From Thoreauomyces humboldtii (Eukaryota; Chytridiomycota; Chytridiomycetes; Spizellomycetales; Powellomycetaceae): 24,347 bases of DNA. Each line of letters opens with the position of its first letter. Position 1 is the first letter of the stretch. The stretch covers positions 1 to 24,347 of the forward strand of contig JADGJA010000311.1 of the NCBI GenBank assembly GCA_027596035.1, in the 5' to 3' direction. Under the pieces are notes generated by a model. The model was not told where the DNA came from. It ran no database searches and saw nothing but the letters and a program-made list of their open reading frames with translations. Of this stretch, positions 8,717 to 17,789 are shown piece after piece. Made by a program: the position numbers and the translations under genes.

Positions 8717-10883
8717 ATGCCGGATATCAGGTATGGGTTCTGTATGTTCGACCCCGTAAGCTTAAGGTATTCTCTGCTGAACCGGCCTCACCTTCTCAGT
8801 GAATGGATAGAAGACTCGGAACCACCCGTGAAACAATCGTTCACGAGCGTCAATTATGACTCGATCGTGGATAAACTGAATATACTAGTAGATGATGCCG
8901 TCTCCAGCTCTTCGTCTCCGTCACGAGCAGAAGCAATACAGAAGTGCATTTCCGAGGTCGGGTCTTTCAGCAACGCGCCCCTTCCGCCCGGACTCGAAGA
9001 GCTATTGAGCCATCTGCTTGCTCGAATACCTGAGTCACTTGGTCGCTCATCAGCTGACAAGGAACGTCAGGACCTCATGCGGCTTTGGACTTCAGCGGTA
9101 TCGGTCGGACCAGTCGATGGATGCTTCACTCGTTGGCAAGACGCGGTCTTGAACATACTCAAGGAGCTCGCAGTTCCTCAGAGCTTTGGTCATCAGAGTG
9201 GTACGTGGTCTTGCCGCTGAGTAGCTAGACCGAGAAACTATTCTAACGAGTCTGTGAACGTCAGATGGAGAACCTTCAGAGGATATCCGACGGTTTCGCG
9301 AGGTTTCTCATTACCTTGTCGAAGCTTTGGGCTTAGCGTTGAAAGCGACTCCCGAGCAGGTAGGTACGCCTGAGATTGTGTGAGAACTCCGGTCAGTTTG
9401 ATGACCCCTTATATCCCGTAGGGCGCGTCGGATGAAGTCGTTTATCATCTACTGGTGGTTTGCGCTGCGTTCCTGGGCGATGAAGAAGATCGCTGGTCTT
9501 CCGCTGGTCTACGAAAGCACTTAGAAGGTAATGGAGCCATGGCTACTCCTTGATCAGTGACCCACCTCATAATTGTGCAAGTAGATATCCTCCAGTTTAC
9601 GGTTCAAGATCTCAGTAAATCTAGACGTATCACACTCTCTGTCAACGCTCTGGTCTATCGCCATGCCGAGCGCATCCTAAGCGAAAATGTTCGCCCGTTT
9701 TTCATGCATTCGGAAGTCGATCCCGGCGGTAACCGCACCGAGGAGCGGAAGAGGATCAAGGGGAGCGAATGGAAGGCGGACACGGTATACGATGCACAAC
9801 CGTGGAAGGAGAAGCGACCGGACTGTGTACAAGTGCTGACGTGGGTCGTCTTGCATATCGAGGTATACCTTTCTAAATCCTATTTCAACCGTGGTGGAGA
9901 CGATGGTGCTGACTTGACATTGCGTATATGCAGCACGGACAATGGGGACCACTCCAGCATCATCTCTTTCCCCCATTACTTACCCTACTGGATGACTACG
10001 AACCGCGGTACAAGACGGTCGGCGCGCATCTGGTCAGGCATGCTATCGTTAAGAATTGTTCTCCAATGGACGTACGACGGACTGGGTTGGGAGACGTGTT
10101 TTTTGACGTGAGTACCATGGTGATTTGCTGCCAGCGGTTTCAGTCACTTGATCAAAACGGCTCTCCAGGCGCTTTTGCCGCTGCTCACATATCATAGCGA
10201 ACTTGAGCTCCTGAAAGAAGCGTTACCGTGCATCGTCGAACTCGTCCCGGTCCTCGAGCCAAAGGACTCGAGACCATACTACAGTAAGCTCGAAAGGATT
10301 TTGCAGGACGGAATCCTGCTTGGCTTGAGTTTCGCGATCGGAGGCAAGATCGAGACCATCAGGGTATGTGTCTGTCCGTCGCTCGATATTTTCGGCGCCC
10401 ACTTGGCTGACGTCGTCTGAACACACAGGTGATCTTGTCGGCCATACCTCCGCTGATATCCCTCCTTGGTCTGGCATCGGTCAGGTTCATGAAACGTCTG
10501 CTTGGCGTCTCCTGCGACGTACTCGAATTGCACGTTCACGATGTGCCTACTCAGATCATCGCCGCACAGGTTATCGTGCGAATAGAGACGGAGTGTTGGC
10601 CCCGGATGGCGGTGTATCGTGGAATGACGATGAAGGCGGCGGCTACAGCTTGGCGCGGCGCCAAGGATAATGACAGCGCGGATGCTGACACTTTGAGGGT
10701 TCTATTGAAGAGCATAGTCTCCGCCCTGAAGGAGATATGTGGGGAGCTCGTCGAGGTGAGCTTCGCACTCTCGGGTGGTTGAAAAGTTCCGTTCTGACAT
10801 CAGTTTATGTTCGTGAACAGCCCGACCTCAGACTTCTTAGGCGTATTGATCCTCGTATGTTCGAGGACCTCATTCCTCTGTAA
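8717..10883 (+). CDS. tti2: TELO2-interacting protein 2 (Tti2) homologue
   Basis: HEAT-like subunit of the TTT (Tel2-Tti1-Tti2) co-chaperone complex, which with Hsp90 and R2TP matures PIKK kinases such as Tor, ATM and ATR. Exons are 8717-9200, 9265-9359, 9422-9527, 9582-9862, 9934-10107, 10169-10363, 10429-10755 and 10821-10883. All introns are GT-AG with consistent phase, giving 574 residues. The conserved Tti2 core lies in exons 5-7. FPPLLTLLDDYEPRYKTVGA is followed by MDVRRTGLGDVFFD, then ALLPLLTYHSELELL, and a long helical repeat region ending in LLKSIVSALKEICGELVE. The N-terminal 300 residues are poorly conserved in this family, as here. An alternative in-frame ATG at 8744 would shorten the product by nine residues. 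The 89-base gap to the acetyltransferase makes a tight convergent pair. Confidence 0.85.
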
Positions 10884-10972
10884 CGTGCCTGCGTTCGTAA
10901 CGAGAACGTGTAACGGAGTGTATATCCGAATTGTATATATTTGTAATGTACATACATAGCCTGAATTTCTGA

Positions 10973-12343
10973 CTATCCAACCACAAGGTCCCACTGCTTC
11001 TGCCATTCAACCCAAAACCGTGACAACAATCCGTCCTCCAAAGCGCCCTGCTGCGACGATACGCTCATGGATATCCGATCTCCGACGGTGACAACGTTGA
11101 TCAAGACGGCGGCTCCGTGCAATCCGGGGCCCGCCCCAAAGTACGCTGCCTTCACCAGTTCTGCGTCGAGCTTTGCGGCTCCGAGGTTCGATATCTCGAG
11201 GGTGGCCGATCTCCCCGTCCCGGTCCCCTTGCCGGTTCCATCCCAATAGTCGTTGAAACCCTGTGGGTAGGGCAGGAACTTGAGCAGGCCGACCATGGTT
11301 ATCGCACTGGGCAGACGACCCGTGAGGTCCTTCCGGTAGGCTCGGGCCGTCTCCCAGAACGGACCGAGCTGTCGGTTCGCGGGATAGGTGGTTCGGTTGC
11401 TGGTAGTATAGTTTCCGAGCTCTCGGACCGTGTCGACCGGGGCGTTGACGCAGGGGGCTCGGATGTTGACGACACATCCGGTCTGGATGACCTTGTCGGG
11501 TCCGACCACCTGGTGCAATGCTCTCACTGCGAGCTCCTCGAATGCGCTGTGGACCGTGGTCTTCTCCTGCCTGGCGAGCGCAAGGAGCTTGGCCAAGGGG
11601 AACGCGCGCGTTTGGATGGTGGTGTGAGGAACAGGGGCAGGCTGTATCTCTGGGTTCCCTGCCCAATACCGTTTGGGGTTGAACCGCTTGTTCCAGCTCT
11701 CTCGGACCAAGTGCCCCGTCACTGCCCATGCGTTCGCTCCTGTATCCATACGCTCCTCCAGTCCGAGCGGGAGGTCTGCCCGCCGCTGTTCCTCCGAAAG
11801 CGAGATCGTCGTGGGGAGCGGTTCAAGGACCGGCGACGTGAAGTCGAGTAGCGGGACAAAGGCCTGGACGAGGTTCAAGGCACCCATGCCATCGACCAGA
11901 CTGTGAGACCACACGTATGACAAAAGAAAGGTGTCCGGTGCACTCGCGCTCTCATGGACCGCGATTCTCCAGAGCGGCGTTTGCGGTCGCGTCGGATCGA
12001 TGATGTCGTTCACGAGATTCGTTTGAATGTCATCGATGGAGGCCGCATCGAGTCCGTCCACCTGCCTGACGACCAGGACCTCGGTGATCGCTACGTCGCG
12101 TTCGATCCAGACCCAGACTGGCTTGGTCCGTGGGTCATCGATGGATCTGAGAAGAGACGGGGAAAGGCCGACGAGGTCGGGAAGTGCTCGCGTCACGATA
12201 TCTGTCGATGTTGCCGTCGAAGGGGAGGAAGATGGTCGTTGGAGGAGGACCGAGATGGCGACGTTCCCGTACTGAGGAGCGTCCGGCATGCCTCGAATCA
12301 GCGAGTATTTGTCCAAGAGGGCGAGTTCTCGGGATGGTGCCAT
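10973..12343 (-). CDS. Alcohol O-acetyltransferase family protein (Atf/AATase)
   Basis: BAHD-like acyl-CoA-dependent acyltransferase, predicted to transfer an acetyl group to an alcohol, as yeast Atf1/Atf2 do for esters and sterols. Single exon, 456 residues, the normal size. The catalytic HxxxD motif is HSLVDG at residues 147-152 within SYVWSHSLVDGMGALNLVQ. N-terminal blocks (LLDKYSLIRGMPDAPQYGNV; PLWRIAVHE) and C-terminal blocks (TVHSAFEELAVRAL; GCVVNIRAPC; LEISNLG) follow the family order. The ATG sits in the favourable context AAACAATGG. A TATA-like box lies about 91-98 bases upstream. The upstream region is unusually long and carries GTAC-centred palindromes. Polyketide- or trichothecene-type acetyltransferases share the HxxxD motif, but the overall blocks fit the AATase family better. 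The acceptor alcohol is unknown. Confidence 0.85.
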   Translation of the reverse strand: MAPSRELALLDKYSLIRGMPDAPQYGNVAISVLLQRPSSSPSTATSTDIVTRALPDLVGLSPSLLRSIDDPRTKPVWVWIERDVAITEVLVVRQVDGLDAASIDDIQTNLVNDIIDPTRPQTPLWRIAVHESASAPDTFLLSYVWSHSLVDGMGALNLVQAFVPLLDFTSPVLEPLPTTISLSEEQRRADLPLGLEERMDTGANAWAVTGHLVRESWNKRFNPKRYWAGNPEIQPAPVPHTTIQTRAFPLAKLLALARQEKTTVHSAFEELAVRALHQVVGPDKVIQTGCVVNIRAPCVNAPVDTVRELGNYTTSNRTTYPANRQLGPFWETARAYRKDLTGRLPSAITMVGLLKFLPYPQGFNDYWDGTGKGTGTGRSATLEISNLGAAKLDAELVKAAYFGAGPGLHGAAVLINVVTVGDRISMSVSSQQGALEDGLLSRFWVEWQKQWDLVVG

Positions 12344-12433
12344 TGTTTATTTGATGTCGGTTTCGTTGAGTTGGTTTCGTTAAGGTTTTGCTTTCGAGCT
12401 GCGGAAAGACCAAGGGAAAGAAGACCAAGACGC

Positions 12434-12441
12434 GCTTTATA
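12434..12441 (-). promoter_or_regulatory. TATA-like box of the acetyltransferase gene
   Basis: Read on the minus strand the element is CTATAAAG, about 91 to 98 bases upstream of the ATG at 12343. Spacing matches the other TATA boxes in this window. Confidence 0.5.
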
Positions 12442-12495
12442 GTAGTTTACACTGTGCCCTGGGCCATATAGGTCCGTCGCCGGGCCGGTAGCGGA

Positions 12496-12530
12496 ATGGC
12501 GGATGGCGGATGGCGGATGGGGGATGGGCA
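12496..12530. repeat. 7-bp tandem repeat ATGGCGG
   Basis: Three perfect ATGGCGG units are followed by two degenerate ones (ATGGGGG, ATGGGCA). It is a short microsatellite about 150 bases upstream of the acetyltransferase start. Confidence 0.8.
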
Positions 12531-13059
12531 GAATCCTGGCTGTACAAGTTGTACAAAGACGGAAAGCGGGAGCCGGAAGCGGGGACGGCCGCACACGAGA
12601 GAGACACCGATTAAGCCGCATCGGGGAACACATGGAGGTTTGGAGGTCCATGAGTGGGAAGTCGTGTACCATGAGTCCGATGTCCACCCATGAGTCCAAA
12701 GAGGCTCTCCGTTTGTGTTCGTCCTGCCTCTTGCGAAGTATGAAAAGGTCGGACGGGAACTACTGTAAAGACGAAGTACATGTACAGTACAGTGGCCGGA
12801 CAAGAACCCTCTCCAAAAAACAACCCGCATCAGCCCTAATCGACTGGGTTCCTGACTCATGTTCCCCCACCGTACACCAGTTGAATCAGCAGGCCGCATT
12901 CGTAAAGGTACGTGCGACAGCCTGTGAGCATTGGACTTTGAAAATCAAGGGCAAGAGTGTAGGAGAGGGTAACCAGAGGGGATCGTGATCGTACGTCGGT
13001 ATCGGATGAGACCTCTCGTCACTGATGCGGTAGGGCCGGTCGCAACATACAGAACAACA

Positions 13060-13080
13060 GCACTTGTACTGTACAAGTGC
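13060..13080. repeat. Perfect 21-bp palindrome centred on GTAC-T-GTAC
   Basis: Ten-base arms GCACTTGTAC and GTACAAGTGC are separated by a single T. The half-site GTACAAG recurs at 12542-12548, and a related palindrome GTACATGTAC lies at 12776-12785. The form suggests a dimeric DNA-binding site upstream of the acetyltransferase, although the distance is about 720 bases. Confidence 0.6.
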
Positions 13081-14171
13081 CGGGAGGCAAAAAGGCATCG
13101 CGCTTCCAGGAAGGCAGGCCCGAGACGGAGCCTTACCCCAGGTGTACGCAGTTTCGCGGACGAGAAGAGTTTTGTCGCAAGGTCCACAAGCGTCCCGGAG
13201 AAGCCGATGGGAGCTTTCTGAAACCAAAGGCTTGCGAGAGTGTTATAAGAATGAAGCCTGCCTGCCTTTCCCCCCGCATAACGGATACGATCGCAAACGA
13301 ACGGGAAGGATTCCAATACCCCTGGTGGCCCGATCGGTTTAGGAACTCGCTCCTCTTGGGGAGGTCGAGGTTTTTCAACCAACCTGGTTGGGGAATACTA
13401 TCTTTGAGCTCTTTCGGTCGTGCGAAAGGGATAGGAATACAATATGAGTCAGCAGACGCGTTCAGTCCTCTCCCTGCCTAAGCGGGAGAATCCACAAGAC
13501 TGGGTAAACGCGGCGAGCTCATGGGGTTTCCGGTTCCTGGCGGGCATGGAGAAATGAGCTCGGCACATTTTTTTCTTGTTTTTTATTTCGACTTTTTCAT
13601 CATGCTTCTTCTCGCACACACAACGCACTGCGAACCGTTGAAACATTCATGACGTACGGCCGAGCGCTCCCGTGAAGGTCGCTCTTCCCGCACGGCGGCG
13701 TGGACTGCGTGCTCGAGATGGAGGAGGAGCGGATCTGTCCGCGGGGGAGTGACGGAGGAGCTCGACCACAGTCCCATGGGGAGATGCCCCCGGAGTTTCA
13801 TTTGATTCGGCAAAGACAGGAAAAAAAGCGCGGGGAGAATCAGGGCGTTCAAAGTCCTGTCGTGACGAGGATGCTCAAGTGAGGACCCGGCAGATTGACC
13901 ACTCATGTCTAAGAGAGTACGTTCCTGGGGTGCAGGAAGTGAGAGATGAGGTGGGGCCGGCACGGTTCGGCGGTACCAGCCGTTGGACCTGTTGAGCATG
14001 GGGTCGTTGCAGAGCCTCTATGGCACAGGGCAAGCACCTGCCTTTAACGCAAGGTTGTGTCAAAACAAGAGCTCATCAAGATATGATGGTGAAAAACCGT
14101 CGAGGGTAGAGAGTGCCAAATCAAGATGGATGCGATTAATATATACAGACATGGAAAAAACCCCCCAGAAC

Positions 14172-15800
14172 TCAGGCTTGGAAGCCAGTTCCTTCTTCGT
14201 CGTCCCCAAGGCCCTCATCCAGAGCCCATCCAAAGTCTTCGCCATCCAACCCGTCGTCCTCATCGCCTTCCTTGTTCCCTCCCAAGCTTCTGTAGTGCCG
14301 CGTCATCCGCCATCGCTTGATCCGGTCCACGGTGACGACAAAGCGATCCCACACTTTGTCGTAACCCAGCAGGAAGCGAGCGACGAGGTAACCGGCCAGG
14401 AGGAGGACGCCGGCCAGGATCCCAAGGAACAGAGGGAGAACGAGCGAGGCTTTCCGAACCTTCTTGAGGATCGACTTGCCGGGAGCTGCCGACTTGCTGG
14501 GCAGAGTGGGAGTCTCGAGCGCCAAGGAGATGACGGGTTTCAAATGCTAGGATTGTAGGGAGGAAGATGAGGATCACTGCGACTTTTTCCGCACGGGGAA
14601 GCCGAAAAAGCTCACCTGAGCAGCCACTGTCTCGATGTCTCCATTCGCCACCTCAAGCACGACCGAGAAGGCCCCGGCTTGGTCGAAACTCCAGTCCAGA
14701 TCGGACCCAGATGTCGTGCTCGCTGTCAGGTTCCATGTCGTCCCCGCCCGATACGCCGTGGCAGGTTCAGGGTTCATGATGTTCAAAATCGTGTCGTAAA
14801 CTTTCGAGTCCTCTGCGCGAAACAGCTGTCGCGTGATCTGGACTGCGGTCGAGGAGGGATGATAGGAGTAAGGCACAACGATCGCCGAGGTGGGGGCGGT
14901 AGTCTGCCGGAAAAATACGACGGTTTTCGGTTGTACGGTTGTCATCAGTCCCTTCAGAGCCGCCGTTTCCGGCTCGCTGAAAGGTTCCGAGCCGTGGTAA
15001 TTGGGTGAGCACCGATCCTCGTACTTTGCTACGTTCTCCTTCAGAGATGATGCTGGCAGATACGTGTCGAACGAAAACCCCCAGTTGGTGGTGAGGTCCA
15101 CGCCTCCTTTTGCGGGATCTGGCCCACACTCTAGATGTTTGTTTTTCGCCCAATACGTGGAAGACCCTTCAGGAACAACCGAGTTCCAAGCGTCCGGATT
15201 GACGATGGGCACGAAAACCAGCTTTGCAGCCGACAAAAGTGCCGTCACTCCCGGGTCTCGACCAGTAGTATTCGTGACATGCCGGACGACGTTTAGCAGA
15301 GTCGATAAGCTGAGCGGCTCGTCGCCACGGGTGAGGGATGTGAACAGAATGGAAGGGCGAGCGGTGACCGGAAAAGTCAGGTCCTTGGAGTCGGTCACGG
15401 TCAAGGCCGGTATCGGTCTGACGCGGTATGAAATCGTATCAGAATGCTTTGTAATTCCAATAGAAACAAACATGATGTGCCGGTCCCGTAGGTATAGGCA
15501 TACGTCTTCTTGAGAGCACACTCACAGGCCGTTGAGCGACTTCCCGATGCTCTCATAAGTACACTGGCTCGGTTGAGACTCTGCAAGGTACTGCACACCG
15601 CTCACGACGTCCGCATACTAGAAAGACAGAGATGCTTGAGCATACGATGAATAGCGCGAGTCAGAGGTCAAGCAAATTCGACTTACACTCCAGTGGCCCG
15701 CCAAGGAGCCTGCATTCAGAGGTCCCGCGTTGAACGTGGGGGCGTAAGCGAGGGCGCTTGACGCGAGTCCGAGGAGCGCACCTGCGGAAGACAGCTTCAT
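14172..15800 (-). CDS. Membrane-anchored M14 carboxypeptidase-like protein, probable pseudoenzyme
   Basis: Secretory-pathway type I membrane protein with a zinc-carboxypeptidase (M14) fold. On the minus strand the exons are 15800-15687, 15617-15526, 15417-14616 and 14546-14172, giving 460 residues. Residues 1-19 form a signal peptide (MKLSSAGALLGLASSALAYA). The M14 order is visible: YADVVSGVQYLAE and YESIGKSLNG in exon 2, SLTRGDEPLS (96-105), FVPIVNPDAWN (137-147), GGVDLTTNWGF (173-183), and CSPNYHGSEPFSEPE (205-219). Key residues are changed. The first zinc His of the H-x-x-E motif is Arg99 (Glu102 stays). The substrate-binding Asn-Arg of the DLNRNW block is Thr178-Thr179. The second zinc His is replaced around FFRQ (Arg239). 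A transmembrane helix follows at about 370-392, then an acidic cytosolic tail (EGDEDDGLDGED). Catalysis is therefore unlikely, and a binding or chaperone role is an inference. It is divergent from NUR1 over 221 bases. Confidence 0.8.
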
Positions 15801-16021
15801 TTCGAACGGCGAGAGATCGGCTACGCGGTGGACGGTTGACTTGGTAACGGCAAGACTTGAACAACGGTAAGGACTTTATCGTAAATTCTTGAGAACGAGT
15901 AAGGGGTGGTGGGTGGCAAAGGCCAAAGGGCGGCGTGTCATGTCCATGAAACCCCAAACGTACAGTAGGCAACGTTAGGCTTGTGCTCTCCCCACCCTTT
16001 CCCAACCTGATCCACGCAGCA

Positions 16022-17561
16022 ATGGTCAAATCACCAAAAAGTCCCATGAGGAAGCGCATCCGGCGAACTCCCCTCAAGCAAAGGGTGACGGACGCTCCGT
16101 TCGACTTGCTCATGTTGGCGCTGGAGTTTATCGCTATGGTCGACTGGGAGGATATCTTCCGAAAGTCGAGGTGAGGCGGTTCCGGTCCTCACATTCTTCT
16201 CTGTATCAGCTTATTCACCGTAGTCATTCCAGCTATGTGATCGCATTGCTGCTGAACGTGAGTCCGGAACGGATGTCTTCACGGTGTAGTTCCTAGGTCG
16301 CTGACGGGACTCAAAACAGTTGGCCTACCTGTTTGTTCGATTTTATGAAGGCGGAGACGTTACTCAGGAACTGTGGGCATCGGAATTCGACGAGGGGCAC
16401 CACCCATCGACATTGGATGCTTTCATGAACTCTTTGGAGCTTACGATCATCATCATTTGCACCGCGAACACCGTATACTTGTTCACCCGGTCGAAGACAT
16501 ATCTGCTCTTCAAGCAGCCGATCCAGCCCAACATCCGCACACCGTCAGACATGTCGTGGCGGATAAGGAGTCCTCATGCCACCATCGTTACCGTGGATGT
16601 GTCGGGGGCCGTAACTGAGGATGAGGCCGACCGGACGTGGAAAACGCGGCTATTGGAGCGCCTCGCGATTTGGTCGGTCGATATGATGCGGTGGTCAAAT
16701 GATCGAAGATAGCCATGCTCAAACCATTGCGTTTCTTGATTCAGGCGGAAACCGGGAGTTCGCGTCTCGAGTCAGGCTCCCATGACCACGAGGCGTGTCT
16801 GGCAGCTCAAGACGTGGAATCCCAGCCCTGGATCCATGAACCTTTTCTGCTGGTTCTCTCCAATCCAGGTTGCCATCATGAACAATGTCACGAGCTCCAA
16901 TTGGCAATATTATCTGCCATTGACGTGCATATGCTCTATGATTGTAAGACCGGGCTCACACCTATATGTATCATGAACCCTTACCTTTTCTCCCCTTTCC
17001 TTAGACGTACTTCCTGATCACATCGTTTCAAGAGCTTCTTCAGGACCGAGAGATTCTTTCCGGACAGGTGCTGCACGAGTTTTCCGACGACATGTACAAA
17101 TTGGACAACTACCCTCCTCCTCGGGCATTTGACATCATCACAAGGGGTCTGAATCAGACTGCGATAGTGACGACGGCGGCGCTCGAGGACGATCTGCCTA
17201 CTTATGACAGGTGGGAACAGCCTTCCCTCAGACTGGCAGGATGGAACGAGTAATCTAAACGTTCTTTCGTAGAGAATATACCCGACAGCTCGAGGTGGCG
17301 ACCGAGTGGGTCGCGGAGCAGCCTGATCCAGAAGAATATGCCGACCCCAACCTGCCTGATCCAGAAGCCGAGACTCGCACTCCTAGACGCTCGCCGGTAG
17401 CAGAGGCAGACGCCTCTCCGTCATTCTCATCAAGCTTTACGCCTTCGCGCCGAAGGAACGACGAGAACCAAGCACCCGCCGACAAGCGGTCTCCAGAAAA
17501 GAGTCACGAGAACGTCTTCCAGGCGTCGGCCGGGATCAGGCGCAAGGTCTCGAGGCTTTGA
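16022..17561 (+). CDS. Nur1/DUF2418 family nuclear-envelope protein
   Basis: Predicted inner-nuclear-membrane protein of the fungal Nur1 (nuclear rim protein 1, S. pombe Mug154-like) family, which tethers rDNA or telomeres in yeasts. Exons are 16022-16170, 16224-16257, 16320-16690, 16745-16943, 17005-17210 and 17273-17561, giving 415 residues. The N-terminal block TPLKQRVTDAPFDLLMLALE followed by DWEDI is typical. Hydrophobic segments follow in YVIALLLNLAYLFVRF and ELTIIIICTANTVYLF. The hallmark VWQLKTWNPSP leads to LFCWFSPIQVAIM in exon 4. FQELLQDREILSGQVLHEF in exon 5 is also family-typical. The C-terminal tail is hydrophilic and Ser/Pro-rich (RTPRRSPVAEADASPSFSSS), a likely phosphorylation region. 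The exon 3/4 junction has an alternative donor 18 bases earlier in the same phase. Exon 2 has two in-phase acceptors nine bases apart. Function in this fungus is inferred. Confidence 0.82.
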
Positions 17562-17587
17562 AAGGACATTGCGCGGGGGAGAATCAA

Positions 17588-17602
17588 GGTTTTTTCAAAA
17601 CC
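17588..17602. terminator. Small hairpin after NUR1 stop
   Basis: GGTTTT-TTC-AAAACC forms a 6-bp-arm inverted repeat 26 bases after the NUR1-like stop, in the convergent gap with the peroxiredoxin. It may be part of a 3' end signal. Being AT-rich and short, it could be chance. Confidence 0.25.
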
Positions 17603-17789
17603 AGTCGTTTTGGCTAGAGCCGTGCGGATGATCCTTGTTCGGGCGGACCGTAGCACAGATGTAGTGATAATTACAAGTTCGATCAAACCCAGAGGTAGGA
17701 GGAGCCACGCAGGAATCTACATCATCGAAGAAGGTCGACGAGAAGACGGTGTTGTTGTGAAGACTGTGGACTCAGCCGGGAGCAGGTCA

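Larger units (their letters stand above)
12344..14171. other. 1.8-kb stretch without a convincing gene
   Basis: This is the longest interval without a supported gene. It holds the acetyltransferase promoter and, at the right end, the 3' flank of the M14-like gene. Both strands carry open frames up to 161 codons that overlap one another in several phases, with no recognisable domain and no consistent splice extension. Landmarks are a 7-bp microsatellite (12496-12530), several GTAC-centred palindromes (12541-13080), an inverted repeat CCAACC-T-GGTTGG (13379-13391) and a T-rich block near 13567-13598. A non-coding RNA or a fast-evolving small gene remains possible. Confidence 0.45.

Noticed and set aside
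11007..11851. Long frames on both strands inside the acetyltransferase gene
   Set aside because: They are shadows of the single-exon acetyltransferase with its HxxxD motif and have no domain of their own.
13583..13999. 138-codon minus-strand frame as a gene
   Set aside because: The composition resembles random translation of GC-rich DNA, other frames overlap it, and there is no domain or promoter.
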